In this document: in pieces, positions 17,372 through 24,923 of the stretch
How the letters are laid out: every line of letters starts with the position of its first letter
Position numbering within the stretch: position 1 is the stretch's first letter
Origin: Mycetocola_B reblochoni
GTDB lineage: Bacteria > Actinomycetota > Actinomycetes > Actinomycetales > Microbacteriaceae
Assembly (NCBI RefSeq): GCF_003667525.1
Contig: NZ_RCUW01000004.1
Coordinates: 236,102-300,101, forward strand
Length of the DNA: 64,000 nucleotides
Direction of reading: 5' to 3'
Translations under genes and position numbers: made by a program
Notes under the pieces: generated by a model
What the model was told of the DNA's origin: nothing
Database searches by the model: none
What the model saw: the letters and a program-made list of their open reading frames with translations, nothing else

Positions 17372-17971
17372 TCACTCGCAGCCGACGCCGTCGCCGTCCC
17401 TGTCGAGGTGACGCCCGTAGCCCGGATCGCCGGAGTACACCGGCGCGGCACCGGCCGCACGCGCCTCCGAGCAGTTCCCGAACGACACCGAGCCGACGTA
17501 CTCGGCCTGCGGCTCGACGACGTTCGATGGTGTGGATTCGAGGTCGCTGATGCGCTCCTGATGGCTCTCGATCGTGCGCTTCTGCTCCGCGATCAGGGCC
17601 TGGGCCTCCTCCAGCTCGCTGGAGGCGTCGGCCGCGGACGCCCGTGCCGTTTCCTCGACCGCCTCGACCTCATCCTCGTGTCTCTCCGTCAACGCGACGA
17701 GCTCGGCGTCATGGGTGCGTCCCAGTTGTGCGGTTCGTTCCTCGGAGGCTGCGACGAGCTCTTCGGCCGTGACGAGCCGGTCCTGAACCGCGGCCAGGTC
17801 GCGACGGAGCACACCCGACTCACCGTTCGCCGCCGCGCCGAGCAGCATGCCGACGGCAAGTGCGGCACCCGTGCAGATCAGCGCCAGACGACGCGTGACC
17901 CGCGGCCGTTCGCGCGGAATCGGACGCGCGGTCTCGGCCTCGGCCTCGGATGGAATGGGGGCATGACTCAT
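17372..17971 (-). CDS. Membrane-anchored coiled-coil protein with C-terminal excalibur domain
   Basis: A 199-residue protein: an acidic cytoplasmic N-terminus, one membrane helix (LALICTGAALAVGMLLGAAA), a Glu/Ala/Arg-rich coiled coil (about residues 70-150), and at the C-terminus an excalibur calcium-binding motif, ending PGYGRHLDRDGDGVGCE with the DxDxDGxxCE signature. Such proteins are extracytoplasmic; their role is not known. The ATG at 17971 has GAAGGAG nearby. It lies downstream of soxR on the same strand, 73 bp away, but is probably transcribed separately. Confidence 0.85.
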   Translation of the reverse strand: MSHAPIPSEAEAETARPIPRERPRVTRRLALICTGAALAVGMLLGAAANGESGVLRRDLAAVQDRLVTAEELVAASEERTAQLGRTHDAELVALTERHEDEVEAVEETARASAADASSELEEAQALIAEQKRTIESHQERISDLESTPSNVVEPQAEYVGSVSFGNCSEARAAGAAPVYSGDPGYGRHLDRDGDGVGCE

Positions 17972-18044
17972 CGGCTCTCCTTCGGGGACCAGCCCACTCT
18001 GGCGAAGTGGTGCCGCGGCGGCCATCCCCCGTCCGGGGCGGGGC

Positions 18045-18503
18045 CTAGAGCCGGCGGGGCCCCTGGCCGGTCTCGCCGAGCAGGTCACCAGGGTTGAGGA
18101 GCGCGCACGCCTTCATGGAGAGGCAGCCGCAGCCGATGCAGCCGGTGATCTCGGCGTCGAGTTGCTCGATAGCGCGCTTGCGCTCGCGCAACTGCTCACG
18201 CCAGAGGCGCGAGGTGTGCTGCCAGGCCTGGTGCGTCGGGGTCGCATCGAGCGGGATGGTGTCGAACACCTCTTTCACGTCGGCGAGGGGGATCCCGATC
18301 CGCTTCGCCACGACCAGGAGCGAGATCCGCCTGAGCATGTGCCGCGGGTACCGGCGCTGGTTGCCGTCGGTCCTCACCGAGGCGATCAGCCCGAGACGCT
18401 CGTAGTAGTGCAGCGCGGACACCGCAACACCGGTGCGTTCGCTCACCTCGCCCACGGCGAGCAGGTCGTCGGGGCTCGGCTGCGACGCTCGGGACTCGCC
18501 CAT
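18045..18503 (-). CDS. soxR: Redox-sensing MerR-family regulator SoxR
   Basis: A 152-residue MerR-family activator with an N-terminal winged helix (VGEVSERTGVAVSALHYYERLGL), a dimerisation helix and the [2Fe-2S] ligand motif CIGCGCLSMKAC (C-x2-C-x-C-x5-C) that defines SoxR. In actinobacteria SoxR responds to redox-cycling compounds rather than inducing a SoxS. ATG 18503 has a strong AAGGGAGGTGG. It is divergent from the ferredoxin gene, and the shared intergenic region holds its operator. Confidence 0.97.
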   Translation of the reverse strand: MGESRASQPSPDDLLAVGEVSERTGVAVSALHYYERLGLIASVRTDGNQRRYPRHMLRRISLLVVAKRIGIPLADVKEVFDTIPLDATPTHQAWQHTSRLWREQLRERKRAIEQLDAEITGCIGCGCLSMKACALLNPGDLLGETGQGPRRL

Positions 18504-18524
18504 GATCGACCCACCTCCCTTCGC

Positions 18525-18555
18525 TTGACCTCAACCATAGTTGAGGTTTTAGAGT
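18525..18555 (+). promoter_or_regulatory. SoxR box inside a 19-bp-spaced promoter
   Basis: The inverted repeat CCTCAAC-CATA-GTTGAGG (18529-18546) matches the classical SoxR operator. It lies between a -35 TTGACC (18525-18530) and a -10 TAGAGT (18550-18555) separated by 19 bp, the overlong spacer that MerR-family activators correct by untwisting. The promoter points at the ferredoxin gene, 88 bp downstream of the -10. Confidence 0.93.
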
Positions 18556-18643
18556 TGCACTCAGCCCGGTCATCCCGCGACATCGCCGCCCGAGCCGAGC
18601 CGCACACCGACCGCACCCGCACACCGACCGCCGTGGAGGACGC

Positions 18644-18967
18644 ATGACCTATGTGATCGCGTTGCCGTGCGTCGACGTCAAGGACCGTGCCTGCATCGAC
18701 GAATGCCCCGTCGACTGCATCTACGAGGGAGAGCGCTCGCTCTACATCCACCCCGATGAGTGCGTGGACTGCGGAGCCTGCGAGCCCGTCTGCCCCGTCG
18801 AGGCGATCTACTACGAGGACGACCTGCCCGAGGAATGGGCCGAGTACTATCGCGCCAACGTCGAGTTCTTCGACGAGATCGGCTCCCCCGGAGGAGCGGC
18901 CAAGCTCGGCCCCGTCCCCCACGACCACCCCCTCATCGCCGCCCTGCCACCCCAGACGGCACACTGA
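18644..18967 (+). CDS. fdxA: 7Fe ferredoxin (FdxA-like), SoxR-controlled
   Basis: A 107-residue ferredoxin with cysteines at 9, 17, 21 and 25 in the first cluster region (CIDECPVDC) and CVDCGACEPVCP (residues 40-51) in the second, the [3Fe-4S][4Fe-4S] pattern of actinobacterial FdxA. It carries electrons in the cytoplasm. GGAGG lies just before the ATG. The SoxR-box promoter upstream implies induction by redox-cycling agents; the ferredoxin may reduce or protect SoxR itself or feed the flavoenzymes that follow. Confidence 0.95.
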   Translation: MTYVIALPCVDVKDRACIDECPVDCIYEGERSLYIHPDECVDCGACEPVCPVEAIYYEDDLPEEWAEYYRANVEFFDEIGSPGGAAKLGPVPHDHPLIAALPPQTAH

Positions 18968-18997
18968 CCCCCACCCCAGCAGCCGGAGAGAACGACC

Positions 18998-19519
18998 GTG
19001 ACGACAGCAAACGACCCCGCCATCGGTGACGCCTTCAAGGAGGCGTTCCGCCACCACCCCGCCGGGGTCGCCATCATCACGGCGACCACCCCCGACGGCC
19101 CCGTCGGCCTCACCGCGTCGAGCGTGTCGTCGGTGTCCGTCGACCCGCCGGCGCTGTCGTTCTCCGTCACCAGGGCGACCGGCTCGGCCGGGGGCATCCT
19201 CGGTGCCGACAGCTACGTGGTGCACCTTCTGCACAGCGGCAACGTCGACGTCGCCCGCTCCTTCGCCGTGTCCGGTGCGGAACGGTTCACCGCCGCGCAG
19301 GGCTGGAGCGGCCTCGACACCGGGGAACCGCACCTGGCCGGCGCGGCCGCCGCACTCCGCTGCCGGACGATGCACCGCTACAGCGTCGGCGGGTCGACGA
19401 TCGTCGTCGCCGAGGTGCTCGAGGTGCTGGACGGCCACGACGCCGCCCCGCACCGGCCGCTCGTGTACCGCAACCGCGAGTTCCACGGCCTCGACGGCGA
19501 GCGCACCCGCCTGGACTGA
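18998..19519 (+). CDS. Flavin reductase domain protein (FMN-binding)
   Basis: A 173-residue flavin reductase-like protein: FRHHPAGVAIITA, GLTASSVSSVSVDPPALSFSV, and HRPLVYRNREFHGL at the end. Members reduce FMN with NAD(P)H and supply it to a monooxygenase partner. It starts 30 bp after the ferredoxin and so is probably in the SoxR-controlled transcript. No partner oxygenase is adjacent; the luciferase-like enzyme at 0.6-1.6 kb is a distant candidate. Confidence 0.92.
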   Translation: MTTANDPAIGDAFKEAFRHHPAGVAIITATTPDGPVGLTASSVSSVSVDPPALSFSVTRATGSAGGILGADSYVVHLLHSGNVDVARSFAVSGAERFTAAQGWSGLDTGEPHLAGAAAALRCRTMHRYSVGGSTIVVAEVLEVLDGHDAAPHRPLVYRNREFHGLDGERTRLD

Positions 19520-19660
19520 CAGACCACCGCGCGGACGTCACCTCAGCGTGGTCCACCGTTCGCGCGGTCCCCTTTCTTTCTCTTCCCGCAGCCGGGTCCC
19601 CGTCGATCGGCCGCGTGCAACGGGCGGCACGCCCATGCGGCATGCCGAGCCGGCCGTGTC

Positions 19661-21118
19661 TCAGGCGGACTCGCGCCCGTATCCCTCGAGGATCCGGAGC
19701 CAGAGTTCGCTCGCGGTCGGGTAGGCGGGAACCGCGTGCCAGAGCCGGGCGATCGGCACCTCACCGACGACGGCGACGGTCGCCGCGTGGAGCAACTCGG
19801 CCACGTCGGAGCCGATGAGCGTCATCCCCCTGATCACGCCCGCGTCCCTGTCGATGACCGCACGGGCGAGGCCGCGCGCGCCTTCCTCCCTGAGCGCAGC
19901 GCCGGCGACGGAGCCGAGCTCCACGTCGACGACCGCGACGTCCATCCCGCGCTCCCTGGCGGCGGCCGCCGTGAGACCGACCAGGGCGACCTCCGGGTCA
20001 CTGAACACGACCTGGGGCACGGCGGAGTGGTCGGCGGTCGCCACGTGCCGCCCCCAGGCGGCGGCGTCGACGGGGCTCCCCGCCGCCCGTGCGGCGATCG
20101 CGTCGCCGGCCGCGCGGGCCTGGTACTTGCCCTGATGCGTCAGAAGCGCGCGTCCCGTGACGTCACCGGCGGCGTACAGCCACGGGACGCCGTCAACGCG
20201 CAGTGTGTCGTCCGTCGGCAGCCAGTCACCGGGGGTGAGGCCGACCGCGTCCAGCCCGAGGTCGTCGCTGCGCGGTCGTCGCCCGGTGGCGACGAGGATC
20301 TCGTCCGCGACGATCTCGTCGCCGCTGGCGAGGCGGACCGTCACCGAACCGTCGAGGCGGCGGACGGAGGACACGGTAGCGCGCTCCCTGATGTCGGCAC
20401 CGCGGCCGCGCAGGCTGTCGGCGACGGCGCGCCCCGCCTCGGGCTCCATCGACGCGAGCAGCGTGCTGCGCGCCAGCACGGTCACCGCGGTCCCCAGGTC
20501 GGTGAAGGCGGTGGCCAGCTCGGCGCCGACCACGCCGCCGCCGAGGATCACGAGCGAGCGGGGCGGTGTCGTGACGGCGGTCGCCTCGCGGTTCGTCCAC
20601 GGCCGAACACCGCGGAGCCCGTCGATGTCAGGGATGAGCGCGGCGCTTCCGGTCGCGACGGCGACGGCGTGGCGAGCCGTCAGCACGCTCACCGTTCCCT
20701 CGGGTGCCGTGACGGAGACCGTGCGCTCGCCCGTCAGCCGGCCGTGCCCCCTGTGCAGCTCGATGTGCGCCTGCGTCAGCCAGTCGACCTGCCCCTCATC
20801 CGACCAGTCGCTGGTGTACTCGGTGCGCCGGGCGAGGACGGCGTCGACGTCGAGACGCCCGGTGACGGCCTGCGCCGCACCGGGAACGGACTGCGCGGCG
20901 CGCAGCGCCTGACCGGAGCGCAGCAGCGCCTTCGACGGCATGCATGCCCAGTAGGAGCACTCGCCGCCGACCAGCTCCGACTCGACCAGGGCCACCTGGA
21001 GCCCCCCGGTGACCGCGCGATCGGCGATGTTCTCGCCCACCGGTCCCCCACCGATGACGATGAGGTCGTACTCGTCCGATGCCGTCCGGTCGTCGCTCCG
21101 TCGATGACGCGTGCTCAT
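19661..21118 (-). CDS. Pyridine nucleotide-disulfide oxidoreductase, dihydrolipoamide-dehydrogenase-like
   Basis: A 485-residue FAD/NAD(P) enzyme. FAD motif VIGGGPVGENIA, redox cysteines GGECSYWACMPSKALL (C-x4-C), NAD(P) motif ILGGGVVGAELATAF and the ATG-R motif are present. At the C-terminus the usual AHPT-x-SE active-site motif reads AYPTASE, so the catalytic histidine is replaced by tyrosine; the true disulfide substrate may differ from lipoamide. GGAGG precedes the ATG at 21118. It converges on the flavin reductase gene and may belong to the same oxidative-stress theme. Confidence 0.9.
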   Translation of the reverse strand: MSTRHRRSDDRTASDEYDLIVIGGGPVGENIADRAVTGGLQVALVESELVGGECSYWACMPSKALLRSGQALRAAQSVPGAAQAVTGRLDVDAVLARRTEYTSDWSDEGQVDWLTQAHIELHRGHGRLTGERTVSVTAPEGTVSVLTARHAVAVATGSAALIPDIDGLRGVRPWTNREATAVTTPPRSLVILGGGVVGAELATAFTDLGTAVTVLARSTLLASMEPEAGRAVADSLRGRGADIRERATVSSVRRLDGSVTVRLASGDEIVADEILVATGRRPRSDDLGLDAVGLTPGDWLPTDDTLRVDGVPWLYAAGDVTGRALLTHQGKYQARAAGDAIAARAAGSPVDAAAWGRHVATADHSAVPQVVFSDPEVALVGLTAAAARERGMDVAVVDVELGSVAGAALREEGARGLARAVIDRDAGVIRGMTLIGSDVAELLHAATVAVVGEVPIARLWHAVPAYPTASELWLRILEGYGRESA

Positions 21119-21232
21119 GATGCCTCCAGTGCCGGGGTCGGCAGCGACGGGCCGCAGCCGTGCGGCAACGGTACCACCGGCCACCGGGCGGTCCGGGCCG
21201 GCGCCGCGGACGGCAGCGGCACCTCGCCCGAC

Positions 21233-22189
21233 TCAGCGGGTCGGCTCGCCGGACGGGACGGCGCACTGGCGGAAGACGTGCCCCTCGGTGCCCGCGGGAA
21301 CGAGGTCCCTGTCCCTGAGGATGGTCAGCGCGGCCCGGTCGGGCTCGGCGCACACACTGTCGAAGGGCACGGGGAGGGTGTCCGCGTACTCGATCTGCAG
21401 CACGGCGTCGCCGTACGCCGCCCGGTAGGCATCGCACTCGTCGAAGGCGGCGCACTCCTCGGTGACGGCGAAGTCGAAGCCGAGCTCGTCCCTGCCCCTC
21501 GCGGCGAGCTCGGCGGCGTTCTTCTGACCGATCGCGAGGCCAGCCGTGTGGGCGACGTCCACATAGGAGCGGGCGAGGGCGAGGGCCGCGGCCTCGTCGA
21601 CGCCGGGGCTCCCGTCATCGCCGGCGGGGAAACGGAGGAAGGTGTCGAGGTTGTCGATCTCGACGGCGGCGTATCCGTCCTCGGCACAGCCGGTGATGAC
21701 CGGGCCGATCACCGCGAGGATCTGCTCGCGCTGGTGCGGCGTCGCCGGGTCCAGCACCATCTCGTCCGGCCAGTCGGGGTCGACGACGGGCCGGTCGTCG
21801 GCGTCCCTGAGTACCGCGTCGCTGCCCGCCCAGACGTCTTCCTGGCCCGGCTGCGTCTGGAAGCCGTTGACGTAGCAGACCGAGTAGGCACCCTCCAGCG
21901 GGGCGGCGTCGGCGTCGCGGACCACGACGTCGGGGCGCGCACCGTCGACGAGGTCGGAGGGCCCGCCGAGCTGATAGTCGAAGCGGCCGCTCGTCGGGAC
22001 GGCGGCGGGGCCGCTCGTCCCCGCGCCGGGGGCGGCCGCCGACGACCCGGCTCCACCCGGGTCCGCCGCCGTCCCGCCCGTGACGCACCCGCCGAGGACC
22101 AGGACCGCCACGGTCGCTGCGGTCGCGGCGGCCGCAGCGATCACCGCGCGCCCGCCGTCAGCCCGGTGCGCCGTCAGCCGTTTTCTCAC
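21233..22189 (-). CDS. GH114-like (endo-alpha-1,4-polygalactosaminidase family) lipoprotein
   Basis: A 318-residue secreted lipoprotein: basic N-terminus, hydrophobic stretch, lipobox LGGC, then an Ala/Gly/Pro-rich linker (about residues 38-65) and a TIM-barrel domain of the TM1410/GH114 type. Signs are RFDYQLGG, CYVNGFQTQPGQEDVW, AAVEIDNLDTF (the D-N-x-D signature), GLAIGQKNAAEL and FAVTEECAAFDECD. Family members cleave galactosaminogalactan-like polymers, but this substrate is not proven. The GTG at 22189 gives the shortest sensible signal peptide. Confidence 0.85.
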   Translation of the reverse strand: MRKRLTAHRADGGRAVIAAAAATAATVAVLVLGGCVTGGTAADPGGAGSSAAAPGAGTSGPAAVPTSGRFDYQLGGPSDLVDGARPDVVVRDADAAPLEGAYSVCYVNGFQTQPGQEDVWAGSDAVLRDADDRPVVDPDWPDEMVLDPATPHQREQILAVIGPVITGCAEDGYAAVEIDNLDTFLRFPAGDDGSPGVDEAAALALARSYVDVAHTAGLAIGQKNAAELAARGRDELGFDFAVTEECAAFDECDAYRAAYGDAVLQIEYADTLPVPFDSVCAEPDRAALTILRDRDLVPAGTEGHVFRQCAVPSGEPTR

Positions 22190-22312
22190 AGTGCACAGTC
22201 TGCCGCACGGACGCGCCGTCGCCGTCTTGCCGGGCGGCCGACGAGCGCGCACAATCATCACGACCGGCACTCGCGCCGACGAGGACGCAGCAGCACCGAG
22301 CAGGGAGCACCG

Positions 22313-24778
22313 ATGACCGTCACGCCGCCACCAGGACCGGCACCCACGAGCACCGCCGCACACTCCGACGCCGCCGACGCGACGGCGAGCGCTCCGGCCC
22401 GCCCCTCCGTCGACGAGGGAGCGCACCCGGCCGACGGGCACGACACCATCCGCGTGCGGGGCGCACGGGAGAACAACCTGCGTGGCGTCGACGTGGACCT
22501 GCCCAAACGGAGGCTCACGGTCTTCACGGGCGTCTCGGGATCGGGCAAGAGCTCCCTCGTGTTCGGCACCATCGCCGCGGAGTCGCGTCGGATGATCAAC
22601 GAGACGTACAGCGCGTTCCTCCAGGGCTTCATGCCGAGCAGCGCCCGTCCGGACGTCGACTCCCTCGACGGCCTCACCACCGCCATCGTGGTGGGCCAGG
22701 AGCGCATGGGCGCGAACGCCCGCTCGACGCTCGGGACCGCCACCGACGTCAACGCGCTGCTGCGCATCCTGTTCAGCCGTCTCGGTTCGCCGCACATCGG
22801 CTCCCCCAACGCCTACTCGTTCAACGTCGCGACGGCGAGCGGCTCCGGGGCACTGACCGTCGAGCGGGGATCGGGCCCGAGCACGACGGAGCGCCGCAGC
22901 TTCCACGTCACCGGCGGCATGTGCCCCGAGTGCGAGGGCAGGGGCCAGATCAGCGAGTTCGACCTCGAGCAGGTGCTCGACTCCTCGCTCTCGCTCAACG
23001 AGGGGGCGATCACCGTGCCCGGCTACAAGGCGGACGGCTGGGCGGTGCGGCTGTACAGCGAGTCGGGGCTCCTCGACGGCGACAAGCCGATCCGCGACTA
23101 CAGCGAGGCCGAACGCGCCACCCTGCTCACCCATCCGCCGACGAAGGTCGTCATCGCGAAGACGAACATGAGCTACGAGGGGCTGCTGAGCCGGCTCCGC
23201 GGGACATTCCTGTCGAAGGACCGCGAGGCGATGCAGCCGCACATCCGCGCCTTCGTCGACCGTGCCGTTCGCTTCGCGGTCTGCCCGTCCTGCGCGGGGA
23301 CCCGGCTGAACCAGGCGGCGCGGTCGTCGCTCGTGCACGGCCGGAGCATCGCGGAGCTGTGCGCCATGCAGCTCAGCGAACTGGCCGACTGGATCCGCTC
23401 GGTCGACGAACCGGAGGTGGCTCCCCTCGTCTCCGCCATCGGCGAGGCGCTGGACGCCTTCGTCGACATCGGGCTCGGCTACCTCTCCCTTGACCGGTCG
23501 GCAGGGACGCTCTCCGGCGGCGAGGTCCAGCGCACGATGATGGTGCGGCACCTGGCCTCAGCGCTGACGGACACCACCTACGTGTTCGACGAGCCGACGA
23601 CGGGCCTGCACCCGCACGACATCGAGCGGATGAACCGGCTGCTGCTGCAGCTGAGGGACAAAGGAAACACGGTGCTCGTCGTCGAGCACAAGCCGGAAAC
23701 CATCGCGATCGCCGACCACGTCGTCGACCTCGGCCCCGGTGCCGGGGCCGACGGTGGCCGGGTCGGCTTCGCCGGGAGCGTCGACGGGCTGCGCCGCAGC
23801 GACACCCTGACCGGACGGCACCTGGACGACCGTGCGGCCGTGAAGGAGACGGTGCGTTCCCCGAACGGGGCGATCGAGGTCCGCGGCGCCGAGCAGAACA
23901 ACCTCGACGGCGTCGACGTCGACATCCCGCTCGGCGTACTGACGGTGGTGACCGGCGTCGCCGGCTCGGGCAAGAGCACCCTGATCGAGGGCTCCGTCGC
24001 CCCGCTCGAGGACGTCGTCGTGGTCGACCAGAGCCCCATCCGCGGGTCGCGGCGCAGCAACCCCGCGACCTACACGGGGGCGCTCGAGCCGATCCGCCGC
24101 GCCTTCGCGAAGGCGAACGGGGTGAGCGCCGCCCTGTTCTCCGCCAACTCGGATGGCGCCTGCCCCGCGTGCACCGGGGCGGGAGTGATCTACACCGACC
24201 TCGGCGTGGTCGCCGAGGTCGCGAGCGTCTGCGAGGAGTGCCAGGGCCGGCGGTTCCAGCGCGAGGTCCTCGAGTACCGTCTCGGCGGGCTGGACATCAG
24301 CGAGGTCCTCGCCCTCTCCGTCGCCGGGGCGGAGCGGTTCTTCTCGACGGAGGGGTCGAGCGTTCCCGCCGCGCACCGCATCCTGTCGCGTCTCCTCGAC
24401 GTCGGGCTCGGCTACCTTTCGCTCGGCCAGCCGCTGTCGACGCTGTCCGGCGGCGAACGCCAGCGGATCAAGCTCGCCGGTCGCCTGGCCGAGCCGTCGA
24501 CGGTGGTGGTGCTCGACGAGCCGACGACCGGCCTGCACCTGGCCGACGTCGATCAGCTCCTCGGGCTCCTCGACCGGCTCGTCGACGGCGGGACCACGGT
24601 CATCGTCGTCGAGCACCACCAGGCCGTGATGGCGCACGCGGACTGGATCATCGACCTCGGGCCGGGGGCGGGCTCTGAGGGCGGTCGGGTCGTGTTCGAG
24701 GGCACCCCGGCGCAGCTGGTCGCCGATCGGTCGACGCTCACCGGACGGCATCTGGCCGCGTACGTCCGCGCCGGCTGA
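22313..24778 (+). CDS. UvrA-like ABC ATPase (UvrA2/drug-resistance class)
   Basis: An 821-residue tandem ABC ATPase. Walker A motifs GVSGSGKSSLVF (about residue 75) and GVAGSGKSTLIEG (about 548), two LSGGE-Q/R signatures (about 400 and 715), and zinc motifs CPECEGRGQ and CPACTGAG...CEECQGRRF match UvrA. At 821 residues it is shorter than repair UvrA (about 950) and lacks room for the UvrB-binding domain, which fits the class found in drug-resistance and self-protection loci (UvrA2/DrrC). It is not next to uvrB. The Ala/Thr-rich first 40 residues look unstructured. Confidence 0.9.
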   Translation: MTVTPPPGPAPTSTAAHSDAADATASAPARPSVDEGAHPADGHDTIRVRGARENNLRGVDVDLPKRRLTVFTGVSGSGKSSLVFGTIAAESRRMINETYSAFLQGFMPSSARPDVDSLDGLTTAIVVGQERMGANARSTLGTATDVNALLRILFSRLGSPHIGSPNAYSFNVATASGSGALTVERGSGPSTTERRSFHVTGGMCPECEGRGQISEFDLEQVLDSSLSLNEGAITVPGYKADGWAVRLYSESGLLDGDKPIRDYSEAERATLLTHPPTKVVIAKTNMSYEGLLSRLRGTFLSKDREAMQPHIRAFVDRAVRFAVCPSCAGTRLNQAARSSLVHGRSIAELCAMQLSELADWIRSVDEPEVAPLVSAIGEALDAFVDIGLGYLSLDRSAGTLSGGEVQRTMMVRHLASALTDTTYVFDEPTTGLHPHDIERMNRLLLQLRDKGNTVLVVEHKPETIAIADHVVDLGPGAGADGGRVGFAGSVDGLRRSDTLTGRHLDDRAAVKETVRSPNGAIEVRGAEQNNLDGVDVDIPLGVLTVVTGVAGSGKSTLIEGSVAPLEDVVVVDQSPIRGSRRSNPATYTGALEPIRRAFAKANGVSAALFSANSDGACPACTGAGVIYTDLGVVAEVASVCEECQGRRFQREVLEYRLGGLDISEVLALSVAGAERFFSTEGSSVPAAHRILSRLLDVGLGYLSLGQPLSTLSGGERQRIKLAGRLAEPSTVVVLDEPTTGLHLADVDQLLGLLDRLVDGGTTVIVVEHHQAVMAHADWIIDLGPGAGSEGGRVVFEGTPAQLVADRSTLTGRHLAAYVRAG

Positions 24779-24871
24779 CGCTCACGGGCCGGGCGAAGGA
24801 CGCCGGGACGCACGGAACGCCCGAACGCCAGGACTCACCGGAACACTAGAGCTCACCGGGACAGCGGACGC

Positions 24872-24909
24872 CACCGGGCCCCGCGGCAGGACTGCCGCGG
24901 GGCCCGGTG
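24872..24909. terminator. Long GC-rich bidirectional terminator
   Basis: Perfect 16-bp arms at 24872-24887 and 24894-24909 (CACCGGGCCCCGCGGC) with a six-base loop lie between the convergent UvrA-like and GH92 genes. No U-tract, but stability is very high. Confidence 0.8.
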
Positions 24910-24923
24910 CGTGTCACCACTGC

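Noticed and set aside
22313..24778. Housekeeping UvrA of nucleotide-excision repair
   Set aside because: At 821 residues it is too short for the UvrB-interaction domain and has no uvr gene neighbours; it fits the UvrA2/drug-resistance class better.
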